Shown: in pieces, positions 45,105-53,233 of the stretch | Layout of the letters: every line of letters begins with the position of its first letter | Numbering within the stretch: the first letter of the stretch is position 1 | Assembly (NCBI GenBank): GCA_951800685.1 | Contig: CATOJY010000015.1 | Coordinates: forward strand, 1-64,000 | Source of the DNA: an uncultured Lachnospiraceae bacterium | GTDB taxonomy: Bacteria; Bacillota; Clostridia; Lachnospirales; Lachnospiraceae | Reading direction: 5' to 3' | DNA: 64,000 bases | Translations under genes and position numbers: made by a program | The notes under the pieces: model-generated | What the model was told of the DNA's origin: nothing | Database searches by the model: none | What the model saw: only the letters and a program-made list of their open reading frames with translations

Positions 45105-45899
45105 ATGGATATTGTAAAAAAAATGAAAAGCGGCGAGAAATTTCTGATCGGAATGGTACATTGTCTGCCGCTTCCGGGAACCTATAATGCTGATACAGAT
45201 ATACAGCAGGTTGCCGAAAGAGCTGTCAGTGATGCAAAAGCGCTGGAGACAGCAGGTTTCGATGCGCTGATCATCGAGAACGAAGATCTTTGCTGCGATG
45301 TACAAATGAGAAAGATACAGATTGCGGGATTGAGTATGGTCATGTATGCAGTCCGCAGTGCAGTTAGTCTGCCGATCGGGCTTTGCTGCGGCAGCCTCAA
45401 TTACGAAGAGGCGCTTTCGATCGCTCTGGTAGGAGGAGGGAGCTTTGTACGTCTTCCGGTCTTTGTAGATACAGTGATGAATTATAACGGCATTATCTTT
45501 CCATGCAGCGCCAAAGCGATCGATTACCGCAGGACAATAGGAGCGCAGCGGATCAATATTCTGGCAGATATCCAGGTGAAGCATTACTATATGCTTAATC
45601 CTGAGGTAAAGATCGGTGTGTCCGCAGAATGGGCGCAGCGCCAGGGTGCGGATGCTGTGATTGTTACAGGCGCGGGGAGCGGACTGGAAACCTCGATGGA
45701 AGACTTGGAATGCGTTAAAAATAAAGTGAAAATACCAGTAGTCGTAGGAAGCGGTGTCAACAAAGAGAATATCAGGGAACAGCTTGAAGTGGCGGATGGA
45801 CTGATTATAGGTACCTGTCTGCGGACAGATGGAAAAATGTCGGAACCGATTGATGCAGTGAGGGCGGAAGAGATTATACAGGCTGCCGGGTATGCATGA
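45105..45899 (+). CDS. BtpA/SgcQ-family TIM-barrel protein
   Basis: A 264-residue protein of the BtpA family: GMVHCLPLPGT near the start, DALIIENEDL (usual form ALMVENFGD), the central PIGLCCGSLN, and the end VVGSGVNKENI..GLIIGTCLRTDG. BtpA was linked to photosystem I assembly and SgcQ lies in a sugar operon; neither has a firmly established reaction that I can state. A phosphorylated TIM-barrel substrate is likely. The family is often found beside PfkB kinases. The chosen ATG is 13 bases after AAAGG; a GTG at 45093 is the alternative. Confidence 0.82.
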   Translation: MDIVKKMKSGEKFLIGMVHCLPLPGTYNADTDIQQVAERAVSDAKALETAGFDALIIENEDLCCDVQMRKIQIAGLSMVMYAVRSAVSLPIGLCCGSLNYEEALSIALVGGGSFVRLPVFVDTVMNYNGIIFPCSAKAIDYRRTIGAQRINILADIQVKHYYMLNPEVKIGVSAEWAQRQGADAVIVTGAGSGLETSMEDLECVKNKVKIPVVVGSGVNKENIREQLEVADGLIIGTCLRTDGKMSEPIDAVRAEEIIQAAGYA

Positions 45900-45966
45900 C
45901 CAGAATATGGTAAAGGGTATAGAGAGACTTGAATAACAGGAGATAGGCCAGGTAGAGAAATAATAG

Positions 45967-46071
45967 AAAAGCAGGCTGCTGCAAAATTTTTGATTCACAA
46001 AGCAGGGTATTGATTTAATATGGAAACGCCCTGTTTTGTGTGAATCTATCATTTTGCAGCAGCCTGCTTTT
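45967..46071. terminator. Long perfect hairpin between the operon and its convergent regulator
   Basis: A 21-base perfect inverted repeat (45967-45987 with 46051-46071) with an inner stem (GATTCACA with TGTGAATC, then GCAGGG with CCCTGT). The outer ends are A-rich on one side and T-rich on the other, so it can stop transcription from both directions. The arm sequence, GCAGGCTGCTGCAAAAT, is unlike other terminators here and may be a dispersed repeat. Confidence 0.7.
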
Positions 46072-46123
46072 GGAAATTTATTTTGATCAGGAAAGCAGCC
46101 TGTGCAGTTTGGCCTGTCATGGA

Positions 46124-46882
46124 TCAAAGTTCAGGTGAGTAACGGATTCTTTCTGTAACGTACAGAAAAGTATAATATTCGATTGGAAGTTCCTGGTCCT
46201 GGAATTTTCCGCCTTTCAGGTCGATTACCTGCAGGAGGGGAAATTTCTCAGGAAGGTTTAGCAGTTTCGAAGAATGTTCATCGGATATAACTGCACGTAA
46301 TTCACGATTTAGACAGACGATCTCAAAGTTATATTTTTCCTTAATTAAGGAAATAATGGAAGTATCCTGCAGATCATACTGCTCAATATCTGGGAGCAGA
46401 GAGGCGTTGAAATAGCTCTTGCTGTAGATCACAGGGGTTCCGTCTGCATAATAGACACGCTCATATTCCAATATGGGCGAGTTCTCAGGCACACCAAATT
46501 TCTCAGCAATAAAGGAAGAGGCAGGGACAATCTCCTTACGCAGAATCGTCTTAGAGGGCGTCATATTCTGGGATTGGATCAGAAGAGAACAGCTTGAGAT
46601 ACCCTGTAGATTCTGCTTCTGCGGGATGCGGTTCTTGACATAGGTACCACGTCCCTGGATCTTGTAGATATACCCCTCCTGCATCAATTCATCTAAAGCC
46701 TTACGGACAGTAAGGCGACTACATCCGTAGTTATCACAAAGCTCCTTCTCAGTGGAGAGTTTATCTCCTTCCACTAATTCACCAGATTTCAATTTATTGA
46801 TAAGAGAAATCTTAATATACATATATTTTGGAATATTTTGGAAGATCATGGAGATCTGGTCTTCTGAAAATAAATTATTCAT
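46124..46882 (-). CDS. GntR-family regulator with UTRA domain
   Basis: Residues about 20-90 are the GntR winged helix (LSTEKELCDNYGCSRLTVRK). Residues 100-250 form the UTRA ligand-binding domain (ILEYERVYYADGTPVIYS and a C-terminal IEYYTFLYVTERI). HutC-type members bind a small sugar phosphate or related ligand and leave the operator. AGGAA lies eight bases before the ATG. It converges on the ten-gene operon, and palindromes at the operon's promoter fit its class, so I infer it is the operon's regulator. Confidence 0.9.
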   Translation of the reverse strand: MNNLFSEDQISMIFQNIPKYMYIKISLINKLKSGELVEGDKLSTEKELCDNYGCSRLTVRKALDELMQEGYIYKIQGRGTYVKNRIPQKQNLQGISSCSLLIQSQNMTPSKTILRKEIVPASSFIAEKFGVPENSPILEYERVYYADGTPVIYSKSYFNASLLPDIEQYDLQDTSIISLIKEKYNFEIVCLNRELRAVISDEHSSKLLNLPEKFPLLQVIDLKGGKFQDQELPIEYYTFLYVTERIRYSPEL

Positions 46883-46933
46883 TCTTATCGTTCCTGTTTT
46901 GGCTTGTTTTCCGTGTCAATTACCATACTTTTA

Positions 46934-46961
46934 TTATAAACGATTACGGTCAAAAGTCAAT
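46934..46961 (-). promoter_or_regulatory. Promoter of the GntR/UTRA regulator
   Basis: On the minus strand TTGACT (46956-46961 complement), 16-base spacer, TATAAT (46934-46939 complement), about 55 bases before the ATG. Confidence 0.65.
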
Positions 46962-47193
46962 TTATAACGATGGATGGTTTTGACGAAGGCTTTGGATTGC
47001 GGTCGTCTCTGTACTTTTATAGAGAATGCCTATATTATAGTGAGTAGTGTAAGAAGCACTCTTAAGCGCATGACAGAGTCTGTTTCGCTAAAGGGTACTA
47101 AGCCCTGCACTGGAAAATGCCAGGGAAGGGCATTGCCTTCACAGGTTTACGATAGGCATGGGGAGTAGGTCAAAAGAAAGGACGGATAGTATC
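46962..47193 (+). other. Leader region before the GDSL esterase with two small hairpins
   Basis: Together with the 46883-46961 promoter area this gap is about 310 bases long. It contains AGGG/CCCT (around 47093-47106) and AATGCC/GGCATT (around 47116-47134) stem-loops just before the gene. They do not match a riboswitch I know, and no convincing promoter was found. A short ORF here (46974-47168) has no ribosome binding site. Confidence 0.3.
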
Positions 47194-47844
47194 ATGGATG
47201 TTTTACAGGAACAAATGAGGCGGGAACAAGAGGACAAATTGGAAAGATACCGGATTTTGAACTGGTATGCGAAAAAAGGGGAGATTCTTTTTACGGGCTC
47301 GTCACTGATGGAACAGTTTCCGGTCAATGAGCTGTTATTGTCAAATGGCATGAGCCAGGTTATCTACAATCGGGGTATTGGCGGATTTACAACGGCGGAT
47401 ATGCTGCAGCATATGGAGGAAATGGTATTTGGGACAGAACCCTCCAGGATCTTTATCAATATTGGGACTAATGATATCGGAAGTGCAGAATACCGGCTGG
47501 AGGCATTGCTTGAAAGATATGAGGAGATACTTTCCAGAATAAGGGAAGGACTGCCGCAGGCAGAGATCAATATGATGGCTTACTATCCGGTCAATGAAGT
47601 GGATAAAGTTTGTGACAAAGAGTGGGCTAGGGCTGCTTTCTTTACAAGAACGAACAGGAATATTGCGATTGCCAATGCGGCCGTGGAGAAACTGGCGGTT
47701 GAGAAGGGCTGTCGTTTCATCGATGCCAATGAGGGATTGACGGATGAAAACGGCAGATTGAAGAAAGAGTTTACGGTGGAAGGAATTCATATGTATGCCA
47801 ACGGGTATCAGGTGGTGTTGGACAATCTGAAGAAATATCTGTAG
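47194..47844 (+). CDS. GDSL/SGNH-family esterase
   Basis: A 216-residue cytoplasmic hydrolase. Block I FTGSSLMEQFPV holds the nucleophile Ser. Block II is NRGIGGFTT and block III NIGTNDIG. Block V is EGIHMYANGY, where the usual Asp of DG-H is Glu. Such enzymes remove acetyl or other acyl groups from sugars or lipids. The ATG at 47194 has AAAGGACGG upstream; the ATG at 47158 has none of note. It precedes the YesN/YesM pair by 63 bases and fits a locus for acylated plant or host glycans. Confidence 0.82.
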   Translation: MDVLQEQMRREQEDKLERYRILNWYAKKGEILFTGSSLMEQFPVNELLLSNGMSQVIYNRGIGGFTTADMLQHMEEMVFGTEPSRIFINIGTNDIGSAEYRLEALLERYEEILSRIREGLPQAEINMMAYYPVNEVDKVCDKEWARAAFFTRTNRNIAIANAAVEKLAVEKGCRFIDANEGLTDENGRLKKEFTVEGIHMYANGYQVVLDNLKKYL

Positions 47845-47907
47845 AGAGGTGTAGATGCCGTTTGATGGACAGGAGCAAGGGCAGGTAAAAGAAGGAAAGA
47901 ACAGGGT

Positions 47908-49422
47908 ATGGAAGAGGAAAAACTGAAAATACTTGTGGTTGATGATGAAATGCCGGTCCGGCAGGAACTGGCGGCCTTTCCATGGGAACGGGTAGATTGT
48001 GTACTGGTAGGAGAGGCTAAGAATGGAAAAGAGGCATTACAGCTATGCGCTGAACTACATCCGGATATTATTATAAGCGATATCGAGATGCCGGTCATGG
48101 GAGGGCTTGAATTTACAGCGGCGCTTCATAAGCTATATCCCAATATCCAGATGATCATTTTAACAGGGCACGAAAATTTTGATTACGTCAAGACTGCTTT
48201 GCGGCTGCATGTTTTGGATTATATCGTAAAGTTTGAAATGAGTGAAGCAACCGTGTCAGAAGTGATTCAAAGAGCACGCCGTAAGTTAGAAGAAAATGGG
48301 GTTTTACAAAGGTCCGTCTATGCAAGGCAGCGTCGAAGTATTGTAAAATGCCTGGTAAAACTTTTGGATGCGGATGATTTGGAAAGCACCGACATGCAAG
48401 AGGCGGAGAAAAACCTGCAGCAGTTAAACCTTTTACCCTGCGGAGGAGAAGGGTGTTGTTTTTTAGTGACTTTTGTGCCGGAAGAATACCAGGCCGCTAT
48501 TAGTCAAGAGATCACCGGATATTTGGATGGACATGATAGAATTGCAAATTGGTGTATGCTGCGCACAGGCATTTATGTGGTCAGGATGAAGGGAGAAAGC
48601 TGGACATCTAGCCGTGGAAAATTTCTGGCATTATCTGATGAGATCATGGAACTGGTGATGCCGCTTTTGGAGATTCGAAGGCCGTTTGTTGTGCATTATG
48701 AGGGAGTTCACACGATCAAACGGTTTGTATCATGTCTGCGGGAAATCCCAGTCTGGTTCGATAATTATTTTTATGCGTCGCACAAACAGATTTTTGAAGG
48801 GGATCGTTTGTTTCATACAGCAGCGGCAGATGAGGAGACCAACAAAGAACTGGAGCATATTTTTGCACTGCTTGGTTATGAAAATAAACGGTTCAAGGCC
48901 TTATTTGTGGAATATACGGCGCGGAGACATATAGATACAACAGAGCTGAAAAGATACGGCATCAACTGGATGGAAGGGTATTTGCGCAGAAACAATAAGG
49001 AAGGCAATACGTATCTGTATGAAGAAGTGAACGAGGCAATGGACGTAGAGGAGCTGGCGGATTGCCTTTGCCAGGTTTGTATGTATGAAGCAAAATATAG
49101 AGAAGAGATTGCACAGGCGATTTCCATTATACGAAGAGAGTACCCGGAAAGGCTGGTTTTGAAGGACGTGTCGGAACGGGTAGGATTAAGTGCACAATAT
49201 TTCAGCAGAGTATTCCGGGAGGAAACCGGAAAAACATTCAGCGATTATCTGATCCAGATCAGAATAGAACAGGCGCAGGAGCTGTTAAGGCAGGGCCGGT
49301 TTAAAGTTTATGAAATAGCGGAGATGGTGGGCATTCCGAATTACAGATATTTCAGTACACTGTTTAAAAAGATTGCCGGTTACACACCGAAGCAGGGTAG
49401 AAAGGGACAGAAGGATGAATGA
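47908..49422 (+). CDS. YesN-type response regulator with AraC DNA-binding domain
   Basis: Receiver domain at residues 1-125 with Asp12/Asp13, phospho-acceptor Asp58 (IIISDIEMP) and Lys in YIVKFEMSEA. A long linker region of about 250 residues follows, then the AraC domain at the end (DVSERVGLSAQYFSRVFREE, then AEMVGIPNYRYFSTLF). Length 504. It works with the sensor kinase gene that overlaps its end by eight bases. The likely target is the transporter operon downstream. Confidence 0.92.
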   Translation: MEEEKLKILVVDDEMPVRQELAAFPWERVDCVLVGEAKNGKEALQLCAELHPDIIISDIEMPVMGGLEFTAALHKLYPNIQMIILTGHENFDYVKTALRLHVLDYIVKFEMSEATVSEVIQRARRKLEENGVLQRSVYARQRRSIVKCLVKLLDADDLESTDMQEAEKNLQQLNLLPCGGEGCCFLVTFVPEEYQAAISQEITGYLDGHDRIANWCMLRTGIYVVRMKGESWTSSRGKFLALSDEIMELVMPLLEIRRPFVVHYEGVHTIKRFVSCLREIPVWFDNYFYASHKQIFEGDRLFHTAAADEETNKELEHIFALLGYENKRFKALFVEYTARRHIDTTELKRYGINWMEGYLRRNNKEGNTYLYEEVNEAMDVEELADCLCQVCMYEAKYREEIAQAISIIRREYPERLVLKDVSERVGLSAQYFSRVFREETGKTFSDYLIQIRIEQAQELLRQGRFKVYEIAEMVGIPNYRYFSTLFKKIAGYTPKQGRKGQKDE

Positions 49423-51172
49423 CAGATGGAATCCTATTAAATACAGGTTAAGCAGGGTGGGATTTTCTGTACGGCAGTTTCTCACTATGTTTTTGATTGC
49501 ATCCATCATTCTGTTTTTGGTGCAGCTGTACACCTTTAGACTGCAGATGGAAGAGAACAGAACCAATACTAGTTTAAAGGTGAGTGCCAGTCTGGACCAG
49601 GCCAATGTTTTTATTGATTACTATGTTTCCTCTATGCAGGAGCTGCTGCGGACAAGCGTGATGCGGGAAGACTTATTCGATCACGGAAGTAATACCGACA
49701 GATTACTGGACGAGATTTCTAGTGGAAGAACCGGCGTACAGCATGTATATGCGATACAGGAAGACGGAGAGCTTCTATGTGGGAACCAGTTGTTTTATGA
49801 GATTCTGGGAAATGAAAATGTGCAAAGACAGATGGAATTTGCGGCGACACATCCAAACGAGATGATCTGGTCCCAGCCGTATTACAGTAAGATGCAGGCG
49901 GGGAACGCCATGTGTGTCGCCTATATGGACGGCCGGACGGGAAATACCATTGCGGCGGAAGTAAATTTGAGAGTGCTTTACCGCAGCCTGTCACAATTCC
50001 TTCGCAATAGCGGACAGTCCTTTATCATTACGACAAAGGAGAAGGAAGTGATTGTGTTTGACGAATCGGTTGGCTCTCTGGTCATGACGGTGCATGGAAA
50101 ATACCCGGTTGAGATCAGCAGGAACTTTGATGAATTATTGGAGACAGAAAATGGGAAGCATACGTTTTTTACTTTTGACGGGATTGCGGACAGACACTTT
50201 ATGCAGAGCAACCGGAATATTATTGGATGGTATATAACTGCAGTAGTAAACGATGAAGTTATGAATCAGGGAGTGGCTGAATTGTGGATCAGTTTTGGGA
50301 TCTCTTTTATATTTGGTATGAGCATGATCTGTATCGCAGTCTTTATTGTGGTGTTTTTCTTTACGAAGCCGTTGAGACAGTTGGCTTTCACAATGGAAAA
50401 TGCAAAAGATCTGGACACTTTGAAGACCATCGACAACAAAAGAGTGGATGAAGTAGGGAGACTGACAGAATGTTATAATCGTCTGGTGCTGCGGATACAG
50501 AAGCTTGTAGCAGATATTACAGAAGTGGAGAGAAAGAAATCTGTCTATGAGTTTAGAATGCATCAGAGTCAGATTGGACCACATTTTCTGCGCAATACAT
50601 TATATTGCATTGCCAGTCTGTTACGTCAGAAAAGACTGGAGGATGCAGAAGGGGCGATGAAAGCGTTAGCGGGCCTGTTGTCTTACAGTTTCGACAGCAG
50701 CGATCCTATCGTGTCTCTTGATCAGGAGATCAACAGCCTTGAAAGATATATTTCCATACAAAAAGTGAGATATGGGGACACTTTTGAGGTAGATATCCAG
50801 AGAAAGAAAAATATAAGGAATTGTAAAGTTCTGAAATTGATATTACAGCCACTGGTGGAAAATGCAATCCTTCATGGACTTCCTACGGTTATGGATGGAG
50901 ATGGAAGAATAAAGATTCGGATCTATCGGCATGGAAGGCAGCTGGTTCTTCTGGTTGCCGATAATGGCTGTGGGATGAGTCAGGAAAAGGCAGAAGATAT
51001 TGTGATGGTGAAGCAGGAAGAGTGGAAAAAAGACAGATATTCCAACATTGGCGTCGCCAATGTACAGGAACGTATCCGGCTGCATTATGGGGATAACTAT
51101 GGCCTGCAGGTAATAAGCAGGATAGGAATGGGGACGATCGTAAGAATCAGAATGCCCTACCAGGAAATATAG
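49415..51172 (+). CDS. YesM-type sensor histidine kinase
   Basis: A 585-residue membrane kinase. The first membrane helix is at about 20-40, a Cache-like extracellular domain spans 45-275, the second helix about 283-310, then HAMP. The His_kinase domain carries its His in QIGPHFLRNTLYC. The ATPase domain has N box LVENAILHGL and G boxes DNGCGMS and SNIGVANVQERI. The ATG at 49415 has AAGGGA eight bases upstream; a start at 49373 is in frame but lies in the response-regulator gene without a site. It probably senses a carbohydrate. Confidence 0.93.
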   Translation: MNDRWNPIKYRLSRVGFSVRQFLTMFLIASIILFLVQLYTFRLQMEENRTNTSLKVSASLDQANVFIDYYVSSMQELLRTSVMREDLFDHGSNTDRLLDEISSGRTGVQHVYAIQEDGELLCGNQLFYEILGNENVQRQMEFAATHPNEMIWSQPYYSKMQAGNAMCVAYMDGRTGNTIAAEVNLRVLYRSLSQFLRNSGQSFIITTKEKEVIVFDESVGSLVMTVHGKYPVEISRNFDELLETENGKHTFFTFDGIADRHFMQSNRNIIGWYITAVVNDEVMNQGVAELWISFGISFIFGMSMICIAVFIVVFFFTKPLRQLAFTMENAKDLDTLKTIDNKRVDEVGRLTECYNRLVLRIQKLVADITEVERKKSVYEFRMHQSQIGPHFLRNTLYCIASLLRQKRLEDAEGAMKALAGLLSYSFDSSDPIVSLDQEINSLERYISIQKVRYGDTFEVDIQRKKNIRNCKVLKLILQPLVENAILHGLPTVMDGDGRIKIRIYRHGRQLVLLVADNGCGMSQEKAEDIVMVKQEEWKKDRYSNIGVANVQERIRLHYGDNYGLQVISRIGMGTIVRIRMPYQEI

Positions 51173-51207
51173 CGGAGTATTGTATGGATCTTATAGAGGG
51201 TTGCTTT

Positions 51208-51241
51208 AAAAGGCCGATATCGCAGGGTATCTGGCCTTTTT
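51208..51241 (+). terminator. Terminator after the sensor kinase gene
   Basis: AAAAGGCC at 51208-51215 pairs with GGCCTTTT at 51233-51240, with an inner partial stem, and ends in T. Confidence 0.75.
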
Positions 51242-51342
51242 GCTTGTGTGCAGAGGGATTCCAATAAGAAAGTATATTCAGATTGATATAAAAGTGAACA
51301 AAATCGCATGATTTATGCATATTTTCTGAAAATTTCCCGTGC

Positions 51343-51348
51343 TATACT
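51343..51348 (+). promoter_or_regulatory. Likely -10 box of the LplB transporter operon
   Basis: TATACT lies 31 bases before the permease ATG. The -35 area (near 51320) is only T-rich. A TTTCTGAAAATTTC near-palindrome precedes it, and an activator such as the YesN-type regulator may be needed. Confidence 0.4.
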
Positions 51349-51378
51349 TGCTTCAACAAGAAAAGGACGGGGGAAAAG

Positions 51379-52305
51379 ATGAAAAAAAGGGAGAAGCTGT
51401 ACAAGAAGGGAAGAAGATTAAGCCGGTACTGGGCATTATATTTTATGCTGCTTCCGGGCATAATCTGGTATATCGTTTTCAAATATGCGCCGATGTATGG
51501 GATCCTCATTTCTTTTAAGGATTACAGTATCAACAAGGGGATTCTGGGGAGTCCATGGGCGACGCCTCTGTTAAAGCATTTTCAATATTTTTTTAACGGT
51601 CCTTATGCAAAGCAGATTATAAGCAATACACTGCTCATAAGCGGTTACAAGATTGTTTTTGGAATGGTGCCGCCGCTCATGCTGGCAATTCTGATAAATG
51701 AGTGCCGGACCAAATGGTTTGGAAGGATCGTACAGACATTGTCTTATCTGCCGCATTTTCTTTCCTGGGTCATTATATATGGCATTCTGATCGCCTTTTT
51801 TTCGGAAAGCACAGGATTATTCAGCAGATGGTTAAAGGAGATGGGGAGCATGCCGATTCCGCTTCTGACTTCTCCCCGGTATTTCAGAGGCGTACTGGTA
51901 GGCTCAGATGTATGGCAGAACATGGGGTGGGGAGCGATCATCTACCTTTCTGCGATCAGCAGCATCGATCCAGCGTTGTATGAGGCGGCTCAGATAGATG
52001 GATGTGGCCGTATTGGGAGGATTCTACATATTACGCTTCCGCATCTGACAGGAGTGTTTGTTATGCTGCTGATTCTGAAACTGGGTACGATCCTGGATGC
52101 TGGATTCGATCAGATTTATATTCTTGCTTCTCCACAGGTGATAAGTGTCTCTGAAATATTGGATACCTGGGTGTTTAAAGAAGGGCTTCAGAAGATGAAC
52201 TATAGTCTGGCCAGTGCAGTAGGACTCTTTAAGTCTGCGATCGGTTTTACACTGGTGATGCTCTCCAACAAGATTGCAAAGAGGGGAGGTTACGGTATAT
52301 GGTAA
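51379..52305 (+). CDS. LplB/YtcP-type polysaccharide ABC permease 1
   Basis: A 308-residue permease with six membrane segments. The N-terminal YFMLLPGIIWYIVFKYAPM and the EAA loop YEAAQIDGCGRIGRILHI are typical of LplB-like permeases for complex oligosaccharides. GGACGGGGGAAA precedes the ATG. It overlaps the next gene by seven bases. No ATPase gene is present, so a shared ATPase is needed. Confidence 0.92.
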   Translation: MKKREKLYKKGRRLSRYWALYFMLLPGIIWYIVFKYAPMYGILISFKDYSINKGILGSPWATPLLKHFQYFFNGPYAKQIISNTLLISGYKIVFGMVPPLMLAILINECRTKWFGRIVQTLSYLPHFLSWVIIYGILIAFFSESTGLFSRWLKEMGSMPIPLLTSPRYFRGVLVGSDVWQNMGWGAIIYLSAISSIDPALYEAAQIDGCGRIGRILHITLPHLTGVFVMLLILKLGTILDAGFDQIYILASPQVISVSEILDTWVFKEGLQKMNYSLASAVGLFKSAIGFTLVMLSNKIAKRGGYGIW

Positions 52306-53189
52306 AAAATCCGGTGTCAGTTCATTTTAGAAGAGGGACAAGATCTGTGATCAGTTACTTTGATATTTGGGTATATGTACTGCTGCTGTTTGTAGGAATA
52401 CTCTGCATATTTCCGCTAATGTATGTATGCAGTGTGTCGTTGACCCCGATCACGGAAGTATATAAGAACGGAGGGTTCGTCCTGCTTCCGAAGGAGATCA
52501 CTTTGGAAGCATATCACAACATTCTGACAAAAAGCGGGATTCCGAGAGCATTGCTTGTAACAACAGGAATTTCGGTCATTGGAACAATGTTATCAGTTGT
52601 GCTGACTTCCCTGATTGCATATCCGCTGTCCAGAGCTGATTTACCTGGAAGAAGCGTTTTGATCCCTTTCTTTGTGTTTACAATGCTGTTCTCAGGAGGG
52701 ATGATTCCCACCTACCTGGTGGTGAAAGCGTTGGGCATGAATGGCACTTATTGGGCCATGATCATTCCCTCGGCCGTGAGCACCTATAACATGCTTGTCA
52801 TGAAAGCTTTTTTCGAGAGCCTTCCCATAGAATTATCGGAGGCGGCCAGAATAGATGGCGCCAGTGAATTTCAGGTGCTGCATAAAATAATTCTGCCGTT
52901 ATCCAGACCGGTCATGCTGACGGTAGGCCTTTTCTATCTGGTAACGTATTGGAACACTTACTTTGCAGCACTCATGTATATCACAGACGACAAAATGCAG
53001 CCTTTACAAATCGTGTTGAGAAGACTGTTAATGGCGAGCTCGTCCATGCAGAATATCGAACAAATGATGCCGACCAGTACGCTGCAGATGGCGGCGGTTA
53101 TCGTGAGCAGCATTCCGGTGGTCGTGATCTATCCCTTTTTACAGAAACATTTTACCAAAGGAATGGTATTGGGCGCCGTCAAAGGATAG
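52299..53189 (+). CDS. YtcP/LplC-type polysaccharide ABC permease 2
   Basis: A 296-residue permease with six membrane segments. The EAA loop is SEAARIDGASEFQVLHKI, and the C-terminus FTKGMVLGAVKG is the family ending. GAGGGGAGG lies in the end of the upstream gene, about eight bases from the ATG. It pairs with permease 1. Confidence 0.92.
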   Translation: MVKNPVSVHFRRGTRSVISYFDIWVYVLLLFVGILCIFPLMYVCSVSLTPITEVYKNGGFVLLPKEITLEAYHNILTKSGIPRALLVTTGISVIGTMLSVVLTSLIAYPLSRADLPGRSVLIPFFVFTMLFSGGMIPTYLVVKALGMNGTYWAMIIPSAVSTYNMLVMKAFFESLPIELSEAARIDGASEFQVLHKIILPLSRPVMLTVGLFYLVTYWNTYFAALMYITDDKMQPLQIVLRRLLMASSSMQNIEQMMPTSTLQMAAVIVSSIPVVVIYPFLQKHFTKGMVLGAVKG

Positions 53190-53233
53190 AGGAAGCAAAA
53201 AATGAAAATATAAAATGAGAAGGAGAGAAGGTT

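Noticed and set aside
44895..46127. 410-residue open frame on the minus strand
   Set aside because: It is antisense to the PfkB and BtpA genes, rich in His/Ile/Ser/Cys as mirror frames are, and has no ribosome binding site; the real minus-strand gene is the GntR regulator that starts at 46882.
46974..47168. Small ORF upstream of the GDSL esterase
   Set aside because: No ribosome binding site, and its sequence covers the hairpin-containing leader.
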